From contig JAUIJL010000005.1 of the NCBI GenBank assembly GCA_030431255.1, forward strand, positions 217,313 to 281,312: a stretch of 64,000 bases of DNA, read 5' to 3'. The translations under genes were made by a program, and so were the position numbers. The DNA comes from Thermoanaerobaculia bacterium (lineage in GTDB: Bacteria; Acidobacteriota; Thermoanaerobaculia; Multivoradales; J023). Positions 29,389 to 36,193 of the stretch are shown here, in pieces. The notes below the pieces were generated by a model, which was not told the origin of the DNA, ran no database searches, and saw nothing but the letters and a program-made list of their open reading frames with translations. Numbering within the stretch: the stretch's first letter is position 1; each line of letters begins with the position of its first letter.

Positions 29389-29446
29389 AAGTAAGGTCAG
29401 AAATCTGAAATCGTGTCCGATGCACAAAACGACCCGGATGGAGAGC

Positions 29447-29932
29447 TCAGCTTTTGCCGCCCTTGCTCTCGAGCTCGCTCCAATCACCGTCTTTCGACAA
29501 TTTGAAAACTCGTTGGTCAGGGCTCGAATCGCCTGGAATCGTCACGTGCTTGGGGGGGCCGGTGGTTTCCGGCATCGCTTCCGGATTCGGGTCCAACACC
29601 CGCGAGCGAGACGTCTCTTCTCCGGTACGACGGGCCTCGACAAACCAATCCACCCGGCGGACTCGCCCGTTGGCCGCCACCACCGTGGTGTCGAAGCGGG
29701 CCTCACCATCGCCCACTCGGATCAGCTCCGCCGTCCAGCCCGTGCCTTCCAGGCGATCGCCCACCCGAATCGTTTCGAGCCCGCCGGAGGGCTCCAACAA
29801 CACAGCAGCGCGTTGGGCGGGGTCGAGAGCCAAGAGCGTCAGCTCCAAGCCGTCGTTGTCAGGGGATTCCGCTCTAACCGAAACGGCGAGCAGCCATAGC
29901 GAAGAAAACAGAAAAAACATCACTTCTTTCAT
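29447..29932 (-). CDS. Small exported protein, PilP/GspC-like fold suspected
   Basis: The start at 29932 (MKEVMFFLFSSLW) gives 161 residues and has GAGAGG six nt upstream; the longer open frame to 30073 would run across the promoter. Residues 1-20 form a signal peptide. The central part (about 25-100) has the pattern LTLLALDP..RAAVLLEPSGG...IRVGDRLEGTGW, which resembles the short beta domain of PilP/GspC-type proteins, where a repeated GD-L...G-W/V pattern is usual. This is a motif-level resemblance only. The tail is polar and proline-rich. It is the first gene after the promoter of the cluster and stands 98 nt before the 5864-residue gene. It may help export or anchor the giant; no pilus gene is present in the window. 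Confidence 0.65.
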   Translation of the reverse strand: MKEVMFFLFSSLWLLAVSVRAESPDNDGLELTLLALDPAQRAAVLLEPSGGLETIRVGDRLEGTGWTAELIRVGDGEARFDTTVVAANGRVRRVDWFVEARRTGEETSRSRVLDPNPEAMPETTGPPKHVTIPGDSSPDQRVFKLSKDGDWSELESKGGKS

Positions 29933-29977
29933 CGTAAACCTCTCGACTCCCCATGACAGGACACGCGGAAACGTTTC

Positions 29978-29990
29978 AAAAACGTCAGGA
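29978..29990 (-). repeat. 13-nt repeat upstream of the PilP-like gene (copy 2)
   Basis: TCCTGACGTTTTT on the minus strand, directly downstream of the -10 TGTAAT and 45 nt before the start codon. It is identical to the copy at 29376-29388. The position just after the -10 would place it in the initial transcribed region. Confidence 0.55.
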
Positions 29991-30019
29991 ATTACAGATG
30001 TGAATTTGCAAATATTCAA
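29991..30019 (-). promoter_or_regulatory. Sigma-70-type promoter of the giant-protein cluster
   Basis: Minus strand TTGAAT (-35, 30014-30019), a 17-nt spacer and TGTAAT (-10, 29991-29996). Transcription should begin near 29984, giving a leader of about 50 nt. An inverted repeat CCATCC/GGATGG (about 30020-30037) abuts the -35 and could be an operator. Confidence 0.65.
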
Positions 30020-30073
30020 CCATCCAAGATCGGATGGGTTCATATTAGAGAGGCAAAACCTAACATAGATCAT

Positions 30074-30451
30074 GCTGAGGTGAAAACCCCCTCATTGAGG
30101 AGGCAGAGATAAAGCCTCTACCCGACAAGATCCTTCGGCGCGCATCTCCATTTGAAAGAGAGCTCTCTCCATAAAGGGGATCGCCGGCAAAAAAAGCGAC
30201 GTGACCACCGCGAGCACAGCTGAATTGACCAAGCCAAGGAGTCGCATGCATCGATCCGCACGGCGCCCGTTGCACGGCGCCCCGCCGCTGCCTCGGGCTT
30301 GCCACAGCCCTGCCACCATGGGGCCGCTTCTCCTGGCGGCCAACTTGGTAGGATCTCACCAACCCGCCTGAAGCGTGGATGTCGACCGGCCCCGTCTACC
30401 GGAGGCCGGACCTCAGATCCTTTAGCTGACCCCTCACGAAGGAAGATCAAC
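30074..30451. other. Intergenic region without a supported gene
   Basis: The 378 bases between the giant-protein cluster and the divergent cysteine-synthase gene. Short frames exist on both strands but lack ribosome sites and family resemblance. The region must hold the promoter of the gene at 30452, which I cannot place. A faint reverse-oriented resemblance to the 60-bp intergenic repeat occurs near 30280-30310. Confidence 0.5.
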
Positions 30452-31384
30452 GTGACCCAATCGGATTCCCAGCCCACCATATTCGGCGACGCCACCGCGC
30501 TCGTCGGCAACACCCCCATTTTTCGCCTAGCCCGCTTGTCGGAGGAAGCCGGCGCCGAGCTGCTGGTCAAAGCCGAGCACCTCAACCCGGGTGGCTCGAT
30601 CAAAGACCGTGTGGCCCTGAACATGGTTCTAGCCGCGGAAAGCTCCGGCGCTCTCAAGCCGGGTCAAACCCTGGTGGAAGCCACGGCTGGAAATACCGGC
30701 ATCGGCCTGGCGTGGATCGCCGCCGCCCGAGGCTACAAATTTGTTTCGGTGATGAATGCTTCGGACAAAGGTCCCAAGACCGAGATCATGGAAGCCATGG
30801 GAGCCGAGGTCGCCCTGGCGGATCCGAATATTCCCTGGGACACGGAGGAGGGCTGTTTGGGCATAGCCCAGCGCATCGCCGACGAACGCGGTGGCATCTT
30901 CCTCAATCAATTCGAAAACGACGCCAATCCCCAGGCCCACGAAACCACCGCCGCGGAAATCGTCGACGCCCTCGGAGATTCCGTGGATACCGTGATCGTC
31001 GGAGTGGGTACGGGTGGAACCGCCACCGGTCTGGCGCGCGGGCTGAGGCCCCGCCTACCCAATGTGAAGCTGATCGGAGTGTCGGCGGAGGGCTCTTATT
31101 TGGGCAGCGAGAAGGAAGGGGATCGCATCGCGGGCATTACGCCGGATTTCGAAGCGGCGATTTTTGACCCCAGCTGCTTGGATGAAATCGTGACGGTGGA
31201 AATGGGGGTCGCGGCGGAGGCGACCCGCAGATTGCTCAAGGAAGAAGGCTTGCCGGTCGGTCATTCGTCCGGAGCCTTGCTCAAAGTGGCCCAAGACGAA
31301 GCCCGCAAGCGGCCCGGATCGCGGATCCTCTTCTTCCTCTGCGACAGTGTGCGCAATTACGCGGGATTGTCGGGTAGAGCCTAG
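30452..31384 (+). CDS. Cysteine synthase family PLP enzyme
   Basis: 310 residues from a GTG start preceded by AAGGAAG; the frame is open further upstream, but that part has no family resemblance. It belongs to the fold-type II PLP enzymes (O-acetylserine sulfhydrylase / cystathionine beta-synthase group). NPGGSIKDR carries the Schiff-base lysine, TAGNTGIGLA is the substrate-binding Asn loop (Ala instead of the usual Ser), and GVGTGGTATG is the phosphate-binding glycine loop. The length is normal for CysK. It most likely makes cysteine from O-acetylserine and sulfide in the cytoplasm. CysK, CysM and a CBS-like role cannot be separated by eye. It stands alone and is followed by a palindromic repeat. 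Confidence 0.9.
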   Translation: MTQSDSQPTIFGDATALVGNTPIFRLARLSEEAGAELLVKAEHLNPGGSIKDRVALNMVLAAESSGALKPGQTLVEATAGNTGIGLAWIAAARGYKFVSVMNASDKGPKTEIMEAMGAEVALADPNIPWDTEEGCLGIAQRIADERGGIFLNQFENDANPQAHETTAAEIVDALGDSVDTVIVGVGTGGTATGLARGLRPRLPNVKLIGVSAEGSYLGSEKEGDRIAGITPDFEAAIFDPSCLDEIVTVEMGVAAEATRRLLKEEGLPVGHSSGALLKVAQDEARKRPGSRILFFLCDSVRNYAGLSGRA

Positions 31385-31405
31385 CCGGCCTTAGCGACGG
31401 GCACT

Positions 31406-31464
31406 TCGCCACGGGCTGAAGCCCGAGGCTACACATGCCTTGCCCCTGACGGGGCTGCTCTGCA
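31406..31464. repeat. 60-bp palindromic intergenic repeat, copy 1
   Basis: It begins with 27 bases identical to copy 2 at 34740 and continues with a similar stretch up to CTGCAT. Two hairpins are visible: GGGCT-GA-AGCCC and CCCC-TGAC-GGGG. It starts 21 nt after the cysteine-synthase stop codon. It resembles REP-like elements and may also act as a 3' mRNA stabiliser or terminator. Confidence 0.75.
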
Positions 31465-31554
31465 TCTGCTCCGAGCCGTCCCCGTAAGCATGCCGGGTGC
31501 GCGGCCGGCTAAGCGCGCCGAGCCTTTCAAATCCTCGCAGGGATGGTGTCCAAC

Positions 31555-31806
31555 TTAGCCGGGGGTGACGTTTTTCTCGCCGGGTTTTTCGGCGGAGGCG
31601 GGGCTCGGAGGGGTTCTTCGGCTCTGCCATCGAGCGAGCAGCACCGCCAAGATGCCGAGCACGATTTCGTCGATGAACGGCAGGGCGTCGGGCACCAAAA
31701 CGTCGATGAAAAAGAGGCTGGTCACAATAGCGAGCAAGGTCCTGGAGCCGAGCTTCAGAAACAAGCCCGAGGCTTCCTTGGGGATATTCTCTTGGGTCGC
31801 TGACAC
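31555..31806 (-). CDS. Small two-helix membrane protein (DUF6116-like)
   Basis: 83 residues from a GTG start with AAGGAG five nt upstream. Two hydrophobic segments (about 22-38 and 42-58) with the pattern VPDALPFIDEIVLGILAVLL followed by ARW-basic residues match a small family of unknown inner-membrane proteins, recalled as DUF6116. The C-terminus is polar and proline-rich. It is monocistronic and convergent with the preceding gene. No function is known. Confidence 0.75.
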   Translation of the reverse strand: MSATQENIPKEASGLFLKLGSRTLLAIVTSLFFIDVLVPDALPFIDEIVLGILAVLLARWQSRRTPPSPASAEKPGEKNVTPG

Positions 31807-31988
31807 AAGGAGCTCCTTCTTGGGTTATCACAGAGCGGGCAATCACAGAGCGGGGTCGATCATGTCATCTCGGAGCTCCGGACGCGGATCTCCTTGTTGT
31901 GCATACGTAGGCCGCCGGCATTTATTCACATCTCCATGGGCGCTCACTGATCGGCGGCCACGAGCGACGGTTGGAGCCCGCTTTCGAT

Positions 31989-32010
31989 CCATGGTAAGAA
32001 TTCACCATGG
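31989..32010 (+). promoter_or_regulatory. Inverted repeat over the start codon of the Hsp15-like gene
   Basis: CCATGGT (31989-31995) and ACCATGG (32004-32010) can pair across an 8-nt AAGAATTC loop. The right arm contains the ATG start and the left arm and loop contain the only ribosome-site-like bases. In mRNA this hairpin would hide the start codon. Confidence 0.5.
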
Positions 32011-32396
32011 CAAATACCGTGCGGCTCGACAAATGGTTGCAAGTGGCTCGGGCGTTCAAAACCCGCAGCCAGGCTACCAAGGCGTGCACCCTCTCCCGGG
32101 TGCGAGTCAACGGCGCCGTTGCCAAACCCCACCGCAATCTCGCCTTGGAGGATAAGGTGGAGGTCGAGTACGGAGACTGGACCCGCGTGCTGGTGGTCAA
32201 AGAGCTTCGGGATAAGACCTTGCCAAAAAAAGAAGCCGCGCGGGTTTTCGAAGATCTCTCCCCGCCCAGACCGAAATTGGACGAGCTCGAACGGCTGATG
32301 CGACGCCGACCCGTGCTGCGGGAACGCGGCAAGGGTCGGCCGTCGAAACGGGAGCGACGAGAGCTCGATCGATTGCGCGGCGAGTGGGAGCCCTGA
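32007..32396 (+). CDS. hslR: S4-domain RNA-binding protein, Hsp15 type
   Basis: 129 residues. The S4 domain fills residues 5-65: VRLDKWLQVARAFKTRSQA, then the VRVNGAVAKPHRNL turn typical of S4 proteins. A basic C-terminal extension ends in KGRPSKRERRELDRLRGEW. In E. coli, Hsp15 binds free 50S subunits that still carry peptidyl-tRNA and helps recycle them after heat stress; architecture and length fit that family. The ribosome site is weak and the start codon sits in an inverted repeat. The gene stands alone, 82 nt before the peptidase gene. Confidence 0.88.
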   Translation: MANTVRLDKWLQVARAFKTRSQATKACTLSRVRVNGAVAKPHRNLALEDKVEVEYGDWTRVLVVKELRDKTLPKKEAARVFEDLSPPRPKLDELERLMRRRPVLRERGKGRPSKRERRELDRLRGEWEP

Positions 32397-32478
32397 CCCA
32401 TGGCTCTCCACACGCCGACTGCCCCCTGACTTCTCTGAGCCGATTGCCGATTCGCTCAACTACCCCCTAGGAGCCTCG

Positions 32479-34722
32479 ATGCGCTTTCTACCGCTCATTT
32501 GCGCCCTGTCCGCCCTGCTGATTCCCGTGGCCTGTCTGGCCGACGGATCAACTGCCGAAGACGCATCGTCGACCTCCGAAAGCCCGCCAAGCGAAAAAGC
32601 ACCGATGTCCCTGGAGCTGATTTTCGGGGATCGCGAGCAAGCTCCCCAGCCTTCTCAGACGCGCTGGACCACCGACCACCGGCTGAGCTATTTCTTGAAG
32701 GCGGAAAAAGACGAAGACTCCGACGCGGACGCCGGGCGAGACCTGTGGATCCTCGACTATTCCACGGGCAAAAAGAAAGTCTTGCTGACCGCGGAGGAGC
32801 TGCGATCCATGGCCCCGTCGCCGGATCAAGCGACCTCCGATGAGCGGGAGCGGACCCGACGCACCCGCTTCGACGTCGCCGCCTATTTGTGGTCTCCGGA
32901 CGGACGGCAGATCCTCTTCACCAGCTCCGGCAAGCTCCTGCTCCACACCCTCGAAAGCGGCAAAACCGCCGTCTTGGCACCCAAAAAGGACGGTGTGCTG
33001 GACGCTAAGTTTTCCCCCGACGGCCAATCGATCGCCTTTGTGTACGATCACGACATCTGGGTCGTGCCGGTGGACGGAGGCGCTGAGCGCCGGCTGACCA
33101 CCGGCGGCCACGAGCTGCTCCTGCACGGCGATCTCGATTGGGTCTATCCCGAAGAATTCCGGGTCCGCACCGGATACTGCTTCTCACCGGACAGCCGTTA
33201 CATCGCGTTCATGGAGTCGGACCAAAGCGTCGTGCCCACCTACCCCATTACCGAAAAAGTGTCGTGGCAAGCGACCGTCGATCTACAGCGTTACCCCAAA
33301 CCCGGCGACCCGAATCCAAAGGTTCGAATCGGCATCGTCGACGTGGAGAAGGCGCGCACGGTCTGGCTCGATCGCTCCGCCGAATACATCCCCCGATTCC
33401 AATGGGCCGACGCCGAAACCTTGGCGGTCCAGCTCTTGGACCGCGCCCAAGAAGAGCTCGAGCTGGTGCTCGCCCATCCCGCCAACGGACGCTCCAAATC
33501 GGTGTTCTTCGAACGGGATCCGTATTGGGTCGACGTCCGCAACGACCTGACCTTCCTAGAAGGCAGCGACGAATTCCTCTGGACCTCCGACCGCTCCGGC
33601 ATGCGGCATCTCTACATCTACAACCGAAAGGGTGAGCAGCTCCGCCGGTTGACCGAGGGCGAGTTTCAAGTGACCGCCGTGCACGGGGTCGACGCCGAGG
33701 GTCGCATCTACTACTCCTCCAACGAGCACAACCTGCTGGGCAGCGACCTCTACCGCATTCAGCGAGACGGCAGCAAGAAAGAACGCCTGACCCGCGAGGA
33801 CGGCAACCACCGGATCCAGATGAGCGACCAGGCCGACGCCTACATCGACAGCTTCTCGTCGTGGACCGAGCCGGGCGGGCGCCGAGTCCACGATCTGGCG
33901 TCCGGCAACCAACAGGTGCTTTCTGAGGCCGTGGACGAGCGCGAGGAATTCGATTGGGTCGAGCCCGAGATGCACGAGCTCAAAACCGAAGACGGTGAGC
34001 TGGTGCGCATGATGCTCTTCGCCCCCGAGAAGGTCGAGCCGGAGGAAAAACGTCCGGTCCTCGTTTACGTCTACGGCATGCCCGGCTTCCCCACCATTCG
34101 CAACAGCTGGACGGGTGGACGCCGCGGGCTCTTCCACCAATTCTTGGTGCAAGAAGGTTATGTGGTGGCCTACATCGACGACCGCTCCGCGTCGATTCCC
34201 GGGCATAAACACGCCGCCAAAGCCGATCACAACATCGGCCCCGTGGCCGCCGAGGACCATCGCGTGGCGGTGGATTTTCTCAAGACCCTGCCCTACGTCG
34301 ACCCCGAGCGATTCGCTATTTGGGGCTGGAGCGGTGGCGGTTTCACCACCGCCTTCCACATGGGCCACACGGATCTCTTCAAAGTCGGCATCGCCGGCGC
34401 GCCGCCCACGGATTGGCGCCTCTACGACTCCATCTACACCGAGCGGTACATGGGTCACCCGGACGAGGTGCCCGAAGCCTACGAGCGCACCTCAGCCATC
34501 AACGGCGCCGAGAATGTGGAAGGTCGGTTGCTGCTGATCCACGGCACCCACGACGACAACGTGCATCCCCAAAATTCCATCAAGATGATGGATGCCTTGG
34601 TGCGAGCGGGCAAGCAATTCGACGTCATGCTCTACCCCAACAAAACCCACGGCATCAGCGGCAAAGCCCACCGTCTGCACATGTACACCATGATCTACGA
34701 ATACCTGGAACGTCACCTGTGA
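32479..34722 (+). CDS. Exported S9 family peptidase, dipeptidyl-peptidase IV type
   Basis: 747 residues with an N-terminal signal peptide ending near residue 22 (VACLADG). An N-terminal eight-bladed propeller of the DPPIV_N type (about 50-480) includes the KVSWQATVDLQRYPKPG and DWVYPEEF features. The alpha/beta hydrolase catalytic domain covers about 510-747. The catalytic Ser lies in GWSGGG (S618), the Asp in HGTHDDNVHPQN (D692) and the His in NKTHGISG (H724). Such enzymes remove Xaa-Pro or similar dipeptides from peptide N-termini in the periplasm or outside. The gene is followed by the second copy of the 60-bp palindromic repeat. The substrate cannot be predicted. Confidence 0.93.
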   Translation: MRFLPLICALSALLIPVACLADGSTAEDASSTSESPPSEKAPMSLELIFGDREQAPQPSQTRWTTDHRLSYFLKAEKDEDSDADAGRDLWILDYSTGKKKVLLTAEELRSMAPSPDQATSDERERTRRTRFDVAAYLWSPDGRQILFTSSGKLLLHTLESGKTAVLAPKKDGVLDAKFSPDGQSIAFVYDHDIWVVPVDGGAERRLTTGGHELLLHGDLDWVYPEEFRVRTGYCFSPDSRYIAFMESDQSVVPTYPITEKVSWQATVDLQRYPKPGDPNPKVRIGIVDVEKARTVWLDRSAEYIPRFQWADAETLAVQLLDRAQEELELVLAHPANGRSKSVFFERDPYWVDVRNDLTFLEGSDEFLWTSDRSGMRHLYIYNRKGEQLRRLTEGEFQVTAVHGVDAEGRIYYSSNEHNLLGSDLYRIQRDGSKKERLTREDGNHRIQMSDQADAYIDSFSSWTEPGGRRVHDLASGNQQVLSEAVDEREEFDWVEPEMHELKTEDGELVRMMLFAPEKVEPEEKRPVLVYVYGMPGFPTIRNSWTGGRRGLFHQFLVQEGYVVAYIDDRSASIPGHKHAAKADHNIGPVAAEDHRVAVDFLKTLPYVDPERFAIWGWSGGGFTTAFHMGHTDLFKVGIAGAPPTDWRLYDSIYTERYMGHPDEVPEAYERTSAINGAENVEGRLLLIHGTHDDNVHPQNSIKMMDALVRAGKQFDVMLYPNKTHGISGKAHRLHMYTMIYEYLERHL

Positions 34723-35055
34723 CAGGATCCACGGGCTGGTCGCCACGGGCTGAAGCCCGAGGCTACCGTTGCCTTACCCCTGGCAGGGCTGCCCTGCATT
34801 GTCTTCGAACCGATTCCGCAAGGGACAAAGCACTCAACCAACAGCATCGGTCTTACTGAATCACCGGTGCAACGGAGGCAAGGGCTCTCCAGAGCCGGGA
34901 CGTGCCGGCGCAGGGGAAGAGCCCCGCCACAGCAGGGGCCGTTCCAGCGCCTAGGCGACGCCGAGCTGAGATCAAGCCTCGACGCGCGCCTCTAAGTCCC
35001 GGCGGCGGAGAGTCCTTGCCGGCCACACGCGAAACACTCTCCACGCGTACAGACT
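34723..35055. other. Intergenic region with repeat copy and GC-rich hairpins
   Basis: 333 bases between convergent genes. Apart from the palindromic repeat at 34740-34799 it holds GC-rich sequence with a 7-bp inverted repeat GGAGAGT/ACTCTCC (about 35010-35043), which may end transcription of the DUF1028 gene. No coding frame is supported. Confidence 0.5.
34740..34799. repeat. 60-bp palindromic intergenic repeat, copy 2
   Basis: 27 bases (34740-34766) are identical to copy 1 at 31406-31432, and the following half is similar. It begins 17 nt after the peptidase stop. Both copies have the same orientation relative to the gene before them. Confidence 0.75.
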
Positions 35056-36069
35056 CTATTTCTTGGGAGCTTGGGCGAGGATCTTCTCAATCTTCTCCGC
35101 ATCGTCGGGCAGCAGACCGGAGGCGGGAAGACGCGGCACGAGCCGTGCCCAATCCTGGTTCTTTTCGAAAACCTGCTTGAAGATCGGCAGGGCTTCGGCT
35201 TCTTTGCCCACGGAGAAGAGGGTCACCGCCTGCCAGAAGGGCAGCTCTTCAATATGTGGCGCGGCCTTCGCCGCCGCGGCGTAGAGCTTGCTCGCCGCGG
35301 CGACATCGCCTTCGGCCATGGCTTCATCACCACGGTTCATGGAGTCGTACGCCCGGTGCAGATCCAATAGTCGTCGCATCTCGACCAACGGCTCGGGATG
35401 ATCCGCCACCCGAAGATCCACCGTGCGATCGAGCCAAGACTTGCCCGTGGGCTCACCGCTGACCACGAGGATCGCGGCGCTCTGCTTGCCGCGAATGTCT
35501 CCGCCTTCGGCCTGGGCCGCTTCCATGGCCGCTAAGAGCCGGCCGGCCAAATCGCCGTCCGCGTTTTCGAACGCTTTTTTCATGGCGGGCCAGACCGATT
35601 CCTTGTCCATGAGGTTCGCCTGCACCGAGAAGCCGTCCCCCACTAGATGGCCGGCCGCCGCGATACAGCTCGGACCGGTCCACACCGCCACCCGACCCTT
35701 GGCATCCACCATCGCCACCTGACGCACATCCCGTTGCTCGTCCTCCGCCACCTGGCGGTCCAAGGCTTCTTGGGCGCTCAGCCCTTTTTTCATCAGCTCC
35801 AGGCCCCTGGCCCCATAGCTCGCTTCGACAAACGATTGTGTAGCCACCGCGCCGACACCGGCTTCCGCCCAGGGAACGACTCTGCCCACTTGGAACCAAT
35901 GGCTCTGCACGGCCACACCGAGCTCACCGGTGGCGGCATCGCGGGCCACGATCGAATAGGTCGTAACCGGGCGTAGGGGAGATTGGGCCAACACTGTGCC
36001 GACCCCCGTCGCCCAGAGGGCTGTGGTGATCCCAAAGACGATCCAAGCGAAACGAGTCATCGGCCTCAT
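35056..36069 (-). CDS. Exported DUF1028 protein with C-terminal helical-repeat region
   Basis: 337 residues from ATG 36069, chosen because AAGGAGG lies seven nt upstream; the frame is open 23 codons further but without a ribosome site. Signal peptide about 1-28 (...GTVLAQS). The DUF1028 domain (about 30-225) starts with TYSIVARDAATGELGVAVQS, predicted to be an Ntn-hydrolase-like fold, and contains GVGAVATQ and WTGPSC. The C-terminal 100 residues (HRAYDSMNRGDEAMAEGDV...) look like TPR helices. DUF1028 proteins are widespread in this kind of genome but have no settled reaction; an amidohydrolase-like role is only suggested by fold. It is divergent from the kinase gene, with 124 nt between them. 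Confidence 0.88.
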   Translation of the reverse strand: MRPMTRFAWIVFGITTALWATGVGTVLAQSPLRPVTTYSIVARDAATGELGVAVQSHWFQVGRVVPWAEAGVGAVATQSFVEASYGARGLELMKKGLSAQEALDRQVAEDEQRDVRQVAMVDAKGRVAVWTGPSCIAAAGHLVGDGFSVQANLMDKESVWPAMKKAFENADGDLAGRLLAAMEAAQAEGGDIRGKQSAAILVVSGEPTGKSWLDRTVDLRVADHPEPLVEMRRLLDLHRAYDSMNRGDEAMAEGDVAAASKLYAAAAKAAPHIEELPFWQAVTLFSVGKEAEALPIFKQVFEKNQDWARLVPRLPASGLLPDDAEKIEKILAQAPKK

Positions 36070-36193
36070 GTCAAAACCTCCTTGTGGCGAACCTGAAATA
36101 ATCCGGGGCAGGACATCATTCCCATAGCAAATAGTCAACTCGACCGAGCCAAAACTCCTACCCCCATGATTTCATCGGAGCGTCGGCCTATTC

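Noticed and set aside
30280-30310. Possible third, reverse-oriented copy of the 60-bp repeat
   Set aside because: Only short pieces (GGGCTG, AAGCCCGAGGC) match; too degenerate to call.
30060-30362. 100-codon minus-strand frame upstream of the cysteine-synthase gene
   Set aside because: No ribosome site and no recognisable features; it overlaps the cluster promoter region.
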